A stretch of DNA of 64,000 nucleotides from Oceanobacter antarcticus (GCF_044962685.1 NZ_JBBKTX010000002.1:124001-188000), one strand, 5' to 3'; numbered from the stretch's first letter, positions 16,522 to 24,907 are shown. Numbers and translations are program-made. Notes: a model not told the origin generated them from the sequence alone.

Positions 16522-17103
16522 TTAGCCTGCTGAAAACACCGATGTCGCTTCGGCTTCATTGGAGGGTTTTATACCCTCTGCAGAAAGTTCTTCCGATTCA
16601 TCCGCTGGATCTGTATCCGTAGCGGCGGTCACTTTGCTGGTGACTGCACTGGTCGCTGTTTGATCCAGCACTTTTTGCGCGCTGGCCAGTAATTCTTGCT
16701 GTTTTTCCTGTTCTCTGGCGCGCTTACGTTCCAGTTTGACGATGCTTTTTTCATGCGTCGTCCACTGGCCCTGTCTGATATCGACATCCGTCACGCCATT
16801 TTCTTCCGCAATTTCTTCTGCCAGTTGGCGTGTAGCTTCATCGGCATCACGGGCCAGCAGCTTGCGCTCGCCGGATTCAAGGCGGCTGAACAGGTCGATC
16901 AGTGCGGTTGACATGACATCTCGGGTGATTTCATCACGGCTTTTGCTAAATCGGCGCGCAATCATATTCAGCATGGCGAGATCGGCAGGTTCTATTTTTA
17001 CACTGATTTCAGCCTGGGTTTTTTCCTGCAGGCGGCGTTCCTGCTCTTCCTGATAATATTTGTCGATCAGGCTTTGGGTACTGTTGCTCTCGGTATCTTG
17101 CAT
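16522..17103 (-). CDS. Hypothetical protein with ribbon-helix-helix-like segment
   Basis: A 193-residue acidic/basic protein with no signal peptide or membrane segment. Residues about 32-75 (EISVKIEPADLAMLNMIARRFSK, then RDEITRDVMSTALIDLF) fit the strand-helix-helix plan of ribbon-helix-helix DNA-binding proteins such as CopG/MetJ, with an alternating first strand and two amphipathic helices. This is followed by a charged coiled coil (KSIVKLERKRAREQEKQQELL) and a disordered Ser/Thr/Ala/Glu-rich tail. Similar proteins are, as far as I recall, annotated as hypothetical. A DNA-binding role is inferred from the segment alone. It runs toward the small plus-strand gene at 16220. Confidence 0.65.
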   Translation of the reverse strand: MQDTESNSTQSLIDKYYQEEQERRLQEKTQAEISVKIEPADLAMLNMIARRFSKSRDEITRDVMSTALIDLFSRLESGERKLLARDADEATRQLAEEIAEENGVTDVDIRQGQWTTHEKSIVKLERKRAREQEKQQELLASAQKVLDQTATSAVTSKVTAATDTDPADESEELSAEGIKPSNEAEATSVFSAG

Positions 17104-17201
17104 GTAGTGCTCCGGGTCACTCTGGGGAGGATTGGACTTGAGTTACGGCTCGGGGCGGCGGATTATACGCATACATCACAGGGGTAGTAACCGGAGTTTG
17201 T

Positions 17202-17501
17202 ATGAACGCGGAAGAGTATATTGCTGAACAGATGACGTCGTTGTCACCGGTTCATCTTGAGTTGATTAATGAGAGCCACATGCACGCTGGCCCAGCGCTG
17301 GACTCGCACTATAAATTGATCCTGGTTTCCGAGGCATTTACCGGCAAGCGTCTGGTGGCCCGACATCAGCAGGTGTACAGCCTGGTGGCGGATGTATTGC
17401 AAAAGCCGGTTCATGCCCTGGCGTTGCATTTGTATTCGCCGCAGGAGTGGCGGGAGCAGTCGACAGTGCCTGAGTCACCGCAATGCGCGGGGCAGCACTA
17501 A
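17202..17501 (+). CDS. bolA: BolA family protein
   Basis: A 99-residue protein of the BolA class, which partners monothiol glutaredoxins in iron-sulfur metabolism and affects cell shape and stress responses. The family pattern is complete: LSPVHLELINESHMHAGPALDSHYKLILVSEAFTGKRLVARHQQVYSLVADVL and then VHALALHLYSPQEW. The conserved histidine in ESHMH and the H in ALALH are the candidate metal ligands. It matches true BolA better than IbaG because of the VHALALHLY ending. A short tail of 15 residues follows the domain. It stands alone and is divergent from the gene at 16522. Confidence 0.93.
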   Translation: MNAEEYIAEQMTSLSPVHLELINESHMHAGPALDSHYKLILVSEAFTGKRLVARHQQVYSLVADVLQKPVHALALHLYSPQEWREQSTVPESPQCAGQH

Positions 17502-17856
17502 GCCCCGCAGGTTCCCTGGGGGCGTTCACAATGATAAAACGAAGCCTGTTGTAGATGAAAAATTCACCAGGCAATGATGTTCCTTATGCCTTGTTCTGAG
17601 AGCCACTGGCACTCAGCAGGTTGATCCAGGCATTGAGAACTCCTCCTTACGGGCTGGGATAGTGAAACAGGACTCAATATATTGTCTCGGCGGCGTTCAT
17701 CAAATTGACTTCTTGGTATATTAACCTTATGAAATGAAAGGGATTTTATCCAAAATGCCGGATCGTTAAACAAACTGCTAATCTGGCAACTTTGTAACTA
17801 AAGTGTCATTGAATATTCATACAATCGCGCCGAACTTTCGACCTGAAGCCAGAATT
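17502..17856. other. Intergenic region before the phosphate-binding gene
   Basis: 355 bases without a convincing frame. The right part is AT-rich and should hold the promoter of the gene at 17857, including the possible Pho box noted separately. The left part, 17502-17700, shows nothing I can name. Confidence 0.5.
17792..17809 (+). promoter_or_regulatory. Possible Pho box
   Basis: The stretch TTGTAAC-N4-GTGTCAT resembles the PhoB site made of two CTGTCAT repeats 11 bases apart: the second repeat matches 6 of 7 bases, the first 4 of 7. It ends 47 bases before the start codon of a phosphate-binding-like protein, a reasonable place for PhoB activation. The match is weak and rests partly on the downstream gene. 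Confidence 0.35.
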
Positions 17857-19221
17857 ATGACTCCGATTCGTACTTGTTTGGCTCTGCTTGCCATGCTGTG
17901 TTTTACAACTGTCAACGCAGGGATTTTGCCACCTTTCACTGGCTTGCCCGCTAATGGCGAAGTCCGTCTGTTTACTATTCATGGTTCCAACACCATTGGT
18001 GCCGAACTGGGGCCTAATCTGGTCAGGCAATACCTCGAAGAGAAAGGTGCTAAAGACGTCCAGGTTCGTAGTACGCTTGTCAGTAACGAGCAGATTGTCA
18101 GCGGATTCTTGCCCGATACCGGTACCCGCCTGACAGTCGCTATTGCTGCGCACGGTTCCAGTACTGGCTTTAAAGGGATTGCCAATGGTGCTTCGGATAT
18201 AGCGGCGGCTTCTCGTCCAATCAAGGACAAGGAAGCCGATTTGCTGCGAAGCATTGCCGATATGCGCAGTCCATCCGCTGAGCACATCATTGGTATTGAC
18301 GGTCTGGCCATTGTTGTCAACCCGTCTAATCCTGTCGGCGAGCTCAGTGTGGAAGAGATTTCCGAGATTTTCTCCGGCGGCTATTCAGACTGGTCGCAAG
18401 TCGGTGGTCGTCCCGGTGCTATTCATGTGTATGCCCGTGACGAGAACTCCGGTACTTGGGATAGTTTCCAGGGCATGGTGCTGGGTAAAAAACCCTTGAT
18501 TGAATCCGCCAAACGCTTTGAATCGAACGCGGTGCTATCGGATGAGGTGGCGGCCGATAAAGGTGGTATCGGTTTTGTCGGATTATCGTCGGTACGGAAA
18601 TCAAAATTACTGGCGGTTTCTGACGGCAGTGCCAAGGCGCTGAAACCGAACAAGTTGACCGTGGCCACGGAAGACTACGCTCTGGCTCGGCGTCTTTTTA
18701 TGTATACGGACGATGCTCCGGAAAATCCGTATGTGGTTGAATTTATGGATTTTGTGCAGAAGAACGAAGGCCAGCAGGTGGTTGCGGATTCCGGTTTTAT
18801 CTCGCAGGAATTAAAAGAAGTGGTACCTGAGTTTTACGGTGAGTTACCACAGGATTTTCGTGAAATCACCAATGATGCCAAGCGTCTGACCATTAACTTC
18901 CGTTTTCGTGAAGGCAGCGCATCGCTGGATAACAAGGCGATGAAAGATATTGAACGCCTGGTGGACTACTTGCAAAACCAGGGTCGTAACGATGCGGAAG
19001 TGGTGTTGATCGGCTTTGGTGACAAGAAGCGAACTGAAAAACGCTCCAAATTGTTGTCCAAATTACGTGCGATGGCAGTACGTCGTGAGCTGGTGCGAAA
19101 CGGTATTTACCCCAAATTATCGGTGGGATATGGCGAATATCTGCCGGTTGCCTCGGTTAACCGGGCAGAAGGGAAGATGAAAAATCGTCGTGTCGAGGTG
19201 TGGGTCAGGGATAATACCTGA
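17857..19221 (+). CDS. PstS-like phosphate-binding protein fused to OmpA-like domain
   Basis: A 454-residue exported protein. It has a signal peptide (MTPIRTCLALLAMLCFTTVNA), then a PBP-like domain of about 310 residues related to PstS: IHGSNTIGAEL for phosphate binding, AAHGSSTGFKGIANGASDIAAASRPIKD, GIDGLAIVVNPSNPV, ARDENSGTWDSF, GGIGFVGLS. The last 115 residues are an OmpA-like peptidoglycan-binding domain (VVLIGFGDKK, LSKLRAMAVRRELV, VGYGEYLPVASVN, NRRVEV), with the Asp and Arg that hold diaminopimelate. The ATG at 17857 starts the signal peptide; the frame runs 18 codons further up. This suggests a periplasmic protein tied to the cell wall that binds phosphate or a related anion. No pst permease genes are nearby, so a sensing or storage role rather than transport is possible. 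Confidence 0.88.
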   Translation: MTPIRTCLALLAMLCFTTVNAGILPPFTGLPANGEVRLFTIHGSNTIGAELGPNLVRQYLEEKGAKDVQVRSTLVSNEQIVSGFLPDTGTRLTVAIAAHGSSTGFKGIANGASDIAAASRPIKDKEADLLRSIADMRSPSAEHIIGIDGLAIVVNPSNPVGELSVEEISEIFSGGYSDWSQVGGRPGAIHVYARDENSGTWDSFQGMVLGKKPLIESAKRFESNAVLSDEVAADKGGIGFVGLSSVRKSKLLAVSDGSAKALKPNKLTVATEDYALARRLFMYTDDAPENPYVVEFMDFVQKNEGQQVVADSGFISQELKEVVPEFYGELPQDFREITNDAKRLTINFRFREGSASLDNKAMKDIERLVDYLQNQGRNDAEVVLIGFGDKKRTEKRSKLLSKLRAMAVRRELVRNGIYPKLSVGYGEYLPVASVNRAEGKMKNRRVEVWVRDNT

Positions 19222-19245
19222 GCTGTCTAGGTATGAACGGCGAAG

Positions 19246-19282
19246 AAAAACCCGGAACCCTGCAAGGGGTCCGGGTTTTTTT
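19246..19282 (+). terminator. Rho-independent terminator
   Basis: AAAAACCCGGAACCC at 19246-19260 pairs with GGGGTCCGGGTTTTT at 19266-19280 around a five-base loop, with one internal mismatch, followed by T's. It lies 24 bases after the phosphate-binding gene. The long A-run on the left lets it also serve the minus-strand gene that ends at 19330. Confidence 0.9.
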
Positions 19283-19329
19283 GTGTTATTACAAGCTAAT
19301 ACTGTTCTGTTGCCATTGCTGAGATAGCG

Positions 19330-19905
19330 TTAACCTTGGCTATGGAAAAACAGGTAGAGATCAATGACTGCCGCTGGAATACCACCACAGACCTGATCGG
19401 ACAATTCGATGTCGTCATCAATATCGGCCATTTCTTCTTCGTCGGCGAACAGGCCAGATGCATACATGATTGGGAACAGACTTTCGGCGACATTTTCTTC
19501 ATCGCGGTTGTACCAGTCTTCCTCTTGCAGCATAACGCCAGTCATAAAGCCGATGGCCCAGCTTTCGATGGGGGGTTCGTCTTCTTCATCTGCCAGAGTC
19601 AGTTCGCTTGGCACGGGGAAATCTTGGCCAGAATCGAGCCAGGCCCGGATTTCACGAATCATTTTGCCCAGTAACTCGGTAACAGTGGCTTTTTCGACAC
19701 TGGTGAAGCCCAGTTTTTCGTCAAACGCACAATCCCATACCCGTTGGATATCGAACTCGACTGGACCTGTCAGCAAGGCGGTAATCAGACCGTGGACAGC
19801 AAAAAAATCGAAGCTGTCCTGGCGTTCCGCTTCGTCTTCCAGCAAAACCCCGAGGGTTTCCAGTTCGTTCTCGGTCATGGCTGGGATATCATTTAGATCA
19901 TTCAT
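19330..19905 (-). CDS. UPF0149 (YecA/YgfB) family protein
   Basis: A 191-residue acidic protein of the YecA/YgfB family. The pattern is clear: FDFFAVHGLITALLTGP, then ESWAIGFMTGVMLQEEDW, and the late LFPIMYASGLFADEEEMADIDDDIELSD. There is no C-terminal SEC-C zinc motif, so it is the short form. Family members are cytoplasmic; their role is not settled, although YgfB in Pseudomonas affects gene expression linked to peptidoglycan recycling. The start at 19905 follows a strong AGGAG site; the upstream part of the frame is not coding. It is divergent from the metalloprotease-like gene at 19945, with only 39 bases between. Confidence 0.88.
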   Translation of the reverse strand: MNDLNDIPAMTENELETLGVLLEDEAERQDSFDFFAVHGLITALLTGPVEFDIQRVWDCAFDEKLGFTSVEKATVTELLGKMIREIRAWLDSGQDFPVPSELTLADEEDEPPIESWAIGFMTGVMLQEEDWYNRDEENVAESLFPIMYASGLFADEEEMADIDDDIELSDQVCGGIPAAVIDLYLFFHSQG

Positions 19906-19944
19906 TTCGGCGCTCCTGAAGTCGGAGCCAATGCTAGCAGGCTT

Positions 19945-20664
19945 ATGAAAGGCTACAAACAACAATTGCTTGTCCCGCTGGATGGAGAGGAAGTTGTTCT
20001 CCATATTCAGGCGATGAAACGCAAAAGTTTGCGACTGGTGCTGAACCCGGCGGGTGAAATCGATCTGCGTATTCCGCTGGGTTCCAACAAGACCCAGGTG
20101 AACCGCTTTCTGGAAAGTCACGAACAGTGGCTGGTGCAGCGTCGTCGTGAGTGGAAGGCAAACAAGAGTCGCAGCAAAAGCGCGCTGAGATTCCTGGGGC
20201 GCACCTTGGCGCTGGTTGAAGATGATGTTGTTTTTCCTGAAATCGGAGGTGAGCTGTTAGGTGATGAGCTGCTAAAAGTCCCAAGGGTCGCAGAAGTACA
20301 ACGCCAAGCTGTCCTGGAGCAATGGCTCAGGCAACAGGCTCGAGCCAAATTTGAATCCTTGCTGGATTTCTGGTGGCCACGGTTTCAACAGTATGGCGTC
20401 GCCAGACCGGTGCTGCGGGTCAAAAAAATGCGTACTCGCTGGGGCAGCTTGTCACGCAAGGGTTACATCAATTTGAATCTGGCATTGATCCATATGCCAG
20501 AAAACCTGATTGAACTGGTCGTAGTCCATGAACTTTGCCATATCCGCCATTTTGACCATGGCCCCGGCTTTCGGCGTTTGTTGGCGTTGCACCTGTCAGA
20601 TTGTCAGCTGCGGGAGCGGGAACTGGATCGTTTTCATCTCAACGGTTTTCCACGCTCGTGTTGA
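19945..20664 (+). CDS. YgjP-type metal-dependent hydrolase (DUF45)
   Basis: A 239-residue protein of the YgjP/DUF45 family of zinc metallopeptidase-like proteins. The active-site motif HELCHIRHFDHGPGF is at about residues 194-208 (HExxH plus a third His), preceded by the typical VKKMRTRWGSLSRKGYINLNLALIHMP. The N-terminal half holds the family's KRKSLRLVLNPAGEIDLRIPLGS strand region. The substrate is unknown; related proteins have been linked to DNA repair proteases or to nucleotide metabolism. The last 26 bases overlap the end of the convergent polysaccharide deacetylase gene. Confidence 0.9.
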   Translation: MKGYKQQLLVPLDGEEVVLHIQAMKRKSLRLVLNPAGEIDLRIPLGSNKTQVNRFLESHEQWLVQRRREWKANKSRSKSALRFLGRTLALVEDDVVFPEIGGELLGDELLKVPRVAEVQRQAVLEQWLRQQARAKFESLLDFWWPRFQQYGVARPVLRVKKMRTRWGSLSRKGYINLNLALIHMPENLIELVVVHELCHIRHFDHGPGFRRLLALHLSDCQLRERELDRFHLNGFPRSC

Positions 20665-21673
20665 TCCACAACTGAGAATACCAGTAAAAATAACCAGATT
20701 TACTGATGCTTGGCGCAGTGCAGTTGTAACGACTGCGACCTTGGGTAATCGGGTGGAGAGCTCGGGTTTGCAAGGTAATGGTCTTGCCTGACACGCTGGT
20801 CTGATGGCTGATCTGGCCTTCGCCACCAGCGAAGCAGCGCAAACTGTCGGGTTTGATATCCGTTGATTCGATCGTCAGCACCAGTGTCGGCGGGTTTTCG
20901 CGGCCCAGTGCCGGATCGACCAGTGACGAGTTGCTCACTGGCATGGCCAGGGTTCGCAGCTTGTCGTTCAGTGTATCCGGGTCGGAGTAGTCTCCGGCTG
21001 CCGGAAAACGCGGAATCGCCTGCCAGAACGATGCCTTGGAGACCGCTCCGGAATGCTGGCCAAAGGCCAGATAATCATGGGCTTCGAGCCACTGGGTGAT
21101 CTCCAGCGAATACTCGCCATAGGGATAAGCCAGCAATCGGTCGGAATGACCCATTTCCTGTTTGATACGCTGCTCGGCGGTTTCGACCTGCTGGGTCAGC
21201 CATTGATCCAAGCTGAGATTCTTGGGACGCTGAATCAGATAGGGATGATCCATGCTGTGGTTCGCAATGGTGGCACCTTGTTGTTGCATCTCGCGCAACT
21301 GGTGCCAGCGGATGACGCCAGCGTATTCGGCGTCCACGGCACCCGGATTAACAAAAATGGTAAAAGGCCAGTGGCGTCGGGCCAGTTTCGGGAAGGCGTT
21401 GCGATAAATGGATTCATAGGCATCGTCGAAGGTAATGGCGACGGCGTTGTCGGGTAGCGACTTGCCCAGGCGTAATGCGGCCATCGCTTGCGGCAGATCA
21501 ACGATGGTCTTGTTGAGGGACGCCAGCAGCTGCAGGTGGCGCTCAAAATCAGCTGGGCTGATACTGGTGGTGGCGGGCGTTGCTGTGTCTACATGGTGAT
21601 ATTGCAAAATGACCAGGTCGGATCTGGCTGAGGCAGCCAGCAGCAGTCCGAGGAGCAAGGCGAGATACTTCAT
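20639..21673 (-). CDS. Secreted polysaccharide deacetylase family protein
   Basis: A 344-residue exported protein with a signal peptide (MKYLALLLGLLLAASARS). The NodB homology domain covers about residues 20-220: LQYHHVDTATPATTSISPADFERHL, AITFDDAYESIYRNAFPKL (motif with the catalytic Asp-Asp), ANHSMDHPYL (zinc histidines), and LLAYPYGEYS. The layout with a leading H-H and no cysteine at cleavage suggests a periplasmic enzyme that removes acetyl groups from a polysaccharide, such as PgaB-like or cell-wall glycan substrates. The C-terminal 110 residues form a beta-rich extra domain with a likely disulfide (DSLRCFAGGEG, RYNCTAP). It is convergent with, and overlaps, the YgjP-type gene. Confidence 0.9.
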   Translation of the reverse strand: MKYLALLLGLLLAASARSDLVILQYHHVDTATPATTSISPADFERHLQLLASLNKTIVDLPQAMAALRLGKSLPDNAVAITFDDAYESIYRNAFPKLARRHWPFTIFVNPGAVDAEYAGVIRWHQLREMQQQGATIANHSMDHPYLIQRPKNLSLDQWLTQQVETAEQRIKQEMGHSDRLLAYPYGEYSLEITQWLEAHDYLAFGQHSGAVSKASFWQAIPRFPAAGDYSDPDTLNDKLRTLAMPVSNSSLVDPALGRENPPTLVLTIESTDIKPDSLRCFAGGEGQISHQTSVSGKTITLQTRALHPITQGRSRYNCTAPSISKSGYFYWYSQLWINTSVENR

Positions 21674-21797
21674 AAAACGCTCATCGTGTTGGAGAAAAAG
21701 AGAGTGAATGACAACAAGTTGTTATTCGAGTGGGTTATTCAAGTGCAAACGATTAGTACAATTGTTGGTACTCTCCTGAGTCGTATCTTGTAAATTG

Positions 21798-22406
21798 TCA
21801 GAGTGTCAGGCGTTGATACGCCGCTAGCAGCGCCTGGAAGTGGCTGACGTTACCGCCACGATCCGGGTGATGACGCATCGCCAGGCGTCGATACTGACGT
21901 CGAATATCCGCTTCGTTGGCCCCTTCTTCCAGCTCCAGCAAGCGCAGGTCGTTGCGGCGCTGGTCGGGTGTCAGGGTTTGTTGCCAGATGCCACGCAAGA
22001 GTTTGTCGACGGTTTCACGGTCGGTACTGAGGTGAGTCAGATCCAGGTAATAGCGTGCCAGCGAATCGGCTTCGCAGACCTGCTGGTTATCGCTCGCCTG
22101 GCGGGTATCCCAGGGCAGTAACTGCACCCCCAGAGGTTCGATACTCAGCCAGCCGGCCTGCTGGGCGAGCCATTCCAGCCGCAGTCGATACAAACAATGC
22201 ATCACCAGAAAGTGACAACGAAACAGGGTCAGCGAGTCGGACAGGGCGTCGTGCTGGAAAACGCCGGGAACCGGCTGCTTGAGCCACTGGATCAGCTGGT
22301 ATTCGGTATGACACTGGCCATCCTGCAATTGACTGGAGAGCAGCTGCTGCAGGGTATCCAGGCTTTCGTCAGGTGGATTGATCTGTTCGCGTTTGAGGTT
22401 CAGCAT
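21798..22406 (-). CDS. DnaJ-related protein with C-terminal J domain
   Basis: A 202-residue protein whose last 55 residues are a J domain: NDLRLLELEEGANEADIRRQYRRLAMRHHPDRGGNVSHFQALLAAYQ, including the HPD that stimulates DnaK ATPase. The N-terminal 140 residues match the DNAJ_related domain (LSSQLQDGQCHTEYQLIQWLKQ, LFRCHFLVMHCLYRLRLEW, LARYYLDLTHL). Members are cytoplasmic co-chaperones with unknown clients. The next gene downstream is convergent. Upstream on the same strand, 37 bases before the ATG, ends the small membrane protein gene at 22444, so these two are probably co-transcribed. Confidence 0.9.
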   Translation of the reverse strand: MLNLKREQINPPDESLDTLQQLLSSQLQDGQCHTEYQLIQWLKQPVPGVFQHDALSDSLTLFRCHFLVMHCLYRLRLEWLAQQAGWLSIEPLGVQLLPWDTRQASDNQQVCEADSLARYYLDLTHLSTDRETVDKLLRGIWQQTLTPDQRRNDLRLLELEEGANEADIRRQYRRLAMRHHPDRGGNVSHFQALLAAYQRLTL

Positions 22407-22443
22407 GGCGGCAGAATATCACAGCTGTGGTCTGGCTGCCGCG

Positions 22444-22725
22444 TCAGGGGCGCTCAGGATCCGTGTCTTCAATCAGTTTGCGGGCAAAGCGTGGCAGCTT
22501 GCCTTTGATGGCATTAAGCTGGCCGGAAAACTCTTGATAACGATGCCGTTGCCGCCGTAGCCATTCCCGTACCCTTGGAACCGTACTAACCAGCAGCGAC
22601 AGTCCGATAAATACCATGATAAGGCCAAAGGGGATAGGCAGTGGCGTGACAATAATGCCGACGATGATCAGCAAAATTCCAAGCATGATTTTGACACTGC
22701 GTTTAACCATAGAGAAGTCAGCCAT
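22444..22725 (-). CDS. Small inner membrane protein
   Basis: A 93-residue protein with a long hydrophobic stretch at about 11-47 broken by a proline-rich turn (VTPLPIPFGL), so probably two membrane helices in a hairpin, then a basic cytoplasmic tail (REWLRRQRHRYQEF). The turn and the second helix (GLIMVFIGLSLLVSTVPRVREW) recall the PGPGW group of small transmembrane proteins, although the exact motif is not kept. Its function is unknown. It sits upstream of the DnaJ-related gene and divergent from greB. Confidence 0.65.
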   Translation of the reverse strand: MADFSMVKRSVKIMLGILLIIVGIIVTPLPIPFGLIMVFIGLSLLVSTVPRVREWLRRQRHRYQEFSGQLNAIKGKLPRFARKLIEDTDPERP

Positions 22726-22877
22726 CGATAGTCGTAACCTGCTAAAGTGTCATGTCGATGTTGCTCCATCATGACGGCCACGATAAATCTGTCGCCAGTG
22801 GCGGCCCTTGGCATGGTAGCACCGATTTATTCACTTTTATCCGCTTGAACCACTTTGATAGCAGCCAATCGTTTCGT

Positions 22878-23456
22878 ATGAAAGCACCTTCCAAGTCCCC
22901 GTCGTCAGCCTCTTTGGGCAAACAACCCCTGCCGCAGCGCAGTCTGCTGTCTACTCCAGAGGGAGAGCAGGCGTTACGAGCAGAATACGAGTATTTGTGG
23001 CGTATCGAACGCCCGAAAGTGACTCAGGAAGTCTCCGATGCTGCCAAACTGGGCGATCGCTCAGAAAATGCCGAATATATTTACGGTAAGCGGCGCTTGC
23101 GCCAAATCGACAGTCGGGTACGTTTTTTATTGAAACGCCTCGAAGCTTTGACCGTGATTGATCGCCCGCCCGCAGATCTCAACCGGGTGTATTTTGGTGC
23201 CTGGGTTGAACTGGAGGCTGAGGACGAAGCGATTTATCGTTATCGCCTGGTTGGAGAAGATGAAATCGATCTCAAACATGGCTATATCAGTATGGATGCG
23301 CCGCTGGCCCGTGGTTTGGCTGGCAAGTACGTGGATGATGAAGTGATTGTGCGTTTGCCAAAGGGAGAACAGACCTATGCCATTCTCTCAGTGACTTATT
23401 CACGACCGGCGTGGGACAACAAGCCCGACGAGGTCACTCATCGCTGGCTGACCTGA
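22878..23456 (+). CDS. greB: Transcription elongation factor GreB
   Basis: Rescues backtracked RNA polymerase by stimulating cleavage of the 3' end of the transcript. The 192-residue product has an N-terminal coiled coil with the catalytic acidic tip (AKLGDRSENAEY) and the C-terminal FKBP-like domain (VYFGAWVELEAEDEAIYRYRLVGEDEID and SPLARGL-like DAPLARGLAGK). The longer GreB form is indicated by IYGKRRLRQIDSRVRFLLKRL. The ATG at 22878 is chosen because it gives a family-sized protein; a frame from 22752 would add 42 unlike residues. A short Ser/Pro-rich lead of about 22 residues precedes the coiled coil. Confidence 0.95.
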   Translation: MKAPSKSPSSASLGKQPLPQRSLLSTPEGEQALRAEYEYLWRIERPKVTQEVSDAAKLGDRSENAEYIYGKRRLRQIDSRVRFLLKRLEALTVIDRPPADLNRVYFGAWVELEAEDEAIYRYRLVGEDEIDLKHGYISMDAPLARGLAGKYVDDEVIVRLPKGEQTYAILSVTYSRPAWDNKPDEVTHRWLT

Positions 23457-23489
23457 TTTAGCTGCTAGTCTGATGGTCAGGGAGGATTT

Positions 23490-23981
23490 ATGAACAGATC
23501 AGGCAGTGTACAAAGATCCGTGTCGGCGATAGTGGCTTGCTGGTGCTGGAGTGTCGCAATAGCGGTTGTCGCGGAAACACCCTTTGGCCCTGGCGATTTT
23601 GCCGGGATCTACCGGCTACCGGTGATGATTGATACCGTGGTCAGTGTTTGTCCGTGGAAATCGGCGTCTGGCAGTGGCTATGTCCGGGTGATCCGTACAC
23701 GTGGCCCAACCGGTCACGGCCTGTATTTACAGTGGATACGATTTGGGGTGGCAGGCAGTGAAGCTGAGGTGATTTCGACCCGGAGCATTGAGGAATTGGC
23801 AACGGAGTTTGACGTTGCTGTGGAGATGCCAGTGGCACAGCTCGAAAAAGACCATTGTCTGTTGCAAGGCCAGGCAGAGGATAGTGTCAACGGACGACGT
23901 TACCGACTTGATATTCGTGTTGGTGCGCCCGGAGATTACCAATTCGCAGTTACCCGGCATCTGAGTGGTGGTTTACCCTAG
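23490..23981 (+). CDS. Hypothetical exported protein
   Basis: A 163-residue protein with a likely signal peptide (SVSAIVACWCWSVAIAVVAETP). The mature part is short and beta-rich, with cysteines at VCPWKS and HCLLQGQ that could form a disulfide, and strands such as GYVRVIRTR, GLYLQWIRFGV and YRLDIRVGAPG. I recognise no family. It starts 33 bases after greB behind a GGGAGGA site, so it may be the second gene of a greB transcript, though a link in function is not evident. Confidence 0.65.
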   Translation: MNRSGSVQRSVSAIVACWCWSVAIAVVAETPFGPGDFAGIYRLPVMIDTVVSVCPWKSASGSGYVRVIRTRGPTGHGLYLQWIRFGVAGSEAEVISTRSIEELATEFDVAVEMPVAQLEKDHCLLQGQAEDSVNGRRYRLDIRVGAPGDYQFAVTRHLSGGLP

Positions 23982-24055
23982 CAGGCTGTTTTTTACCCAT
24001 TCAAGTCGTGGCCGCACTCTCAGACGGGTGATTGGTGTATGTGCAATGGCTGACG

Positions 24056-24907
24056 CTATTCGATCGTTACAATATCCAGCCGCGTGGCCAGGTGTGACTG
24101 GTCTTGCTGCTTTTGCAGGTTAACAAAGTCGAACAGGTTAAGATCTCCCAGTTGTGAGGGGGCTATGTTACAGATGGCTGCGAAGATGTTGTCACTGCGG
24201 CCTGGTTGGATTTTTTCCCACTCCTGCAGCATGTTTTTGACGTTTTGACGTTGCATGTTTTCCTGCGACCCACAGAGGTTGCAAGGAATGATCGGAAATT
24301 CCCGCGCTGCTGCAAACGCCTCGATATCCTTTTCCTTGCAGTAGGCCAGCGGACGGATCAGTACGTGCTTCTTGTCGTCGCTGAGTAATTTGGGTGGCAT
24401 GGCTTTGAGCTTGCCGCCATAAAACATATTCAGGAACAGAGTTTCGATAATATCGTCGCGGTGATGTCCGAGGGCAATTTTGTTGGCACCAATGTGTTCG
24501 GCAAAGCCGTACAGGGTACCGCGCCGCAAGCGTGAGCACAGACCGCAAGTGGTTTTGCCTTCCGGAATAATATCCATGACGACGCTGTAGGTGTCTTTTT
24601 CGACAATATGGAAGGGCACATCCAGCTTGCTCAGGTAATCCGGCAGAACATGCTCAGGAAAGCCCGGCTGTTTCTGATCCATATTGACTGCGATCAGTTC
24701 AAAGTTAACCGGGGCGCTTTTCTGCAAGCTCATCAATATGTCGAGCATGGTGTAGGAGTCTTTGCCTCCCGACAGACACACCATGATCTTGTCGCCTTCC
24801 TCGATCATGCAATAGTCTTCGATGGCCTTGCCGACATGACGGCGCAAACGTTTTTGCAGTTTGTTGAATTCGAGTCGTTCTTTGCGATCGATGACGTCGG
24901 CAGTCAT
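24056..24907 (-). CDS. ttcA: tRNA 2-thiocytidine synthetase TtcA
   Basis: Thiolates cytidine 32 in certain tRNAs, using ATP and an iron-sulfur cluster. The 283-residue product shows the PP-loop SGGKDSYTMLDIL near residue 47, then KTTCGLCSRLRRG and PIIPCNLCGSQ, the two CxxC pairs that hold the cluster, and the GHHRDDIIETLFLNMFYGGKLKAMPP motif. All known key residues are present. The N-terminus (ERLEFNKLQKRLRRHVGKAIEDY) matches the family. It lies beside anr on the same strand, an arrangement I recall from Pseudomonas-type genomes, where ttcA follows anr. Confidence 0.96.
   Translation of the reverse strand: MTADVIDRKERLEFNKLQKRLRRHVGKAIEDYCMIEEGDKIMVCLSGGKDSYTMLDILMSLQKSAPVNFELIAVNMDQKQPGFPEHVLPDYLSKLDVPFHIVEKDTYSVVMDIIPEGKTTCGLCSRLRRGTLYGFAEHIGANKIALGHHRDDIIETLFLNMFYGGKLKAMPPKLLSDDKKHVLIRPLAYCKEKDIEAFAAAREFPIIPCNLCGSQENMQRQNVKNMLQEWEKIQPGRSDNIFAAICNIAPSQLGDLNLFDFVNLQKQQDQSHLATRLDIVTIE

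Noticed and set aside
15087..16559. 490-codon open frame covering ylqF
   Set aside because: Residues 1-170 are arginine-rich chance sequence that overlaps the small plus-strand gene; the true start is the MAVQWFPGHM methionine at 16049.
19330..20121. 263-codon frame at the UPF0149 gene
   Set aside because: The first 72 codons overlap the divergent YgjP-type gene; a strong AGGAG site fixes the start at 19905.
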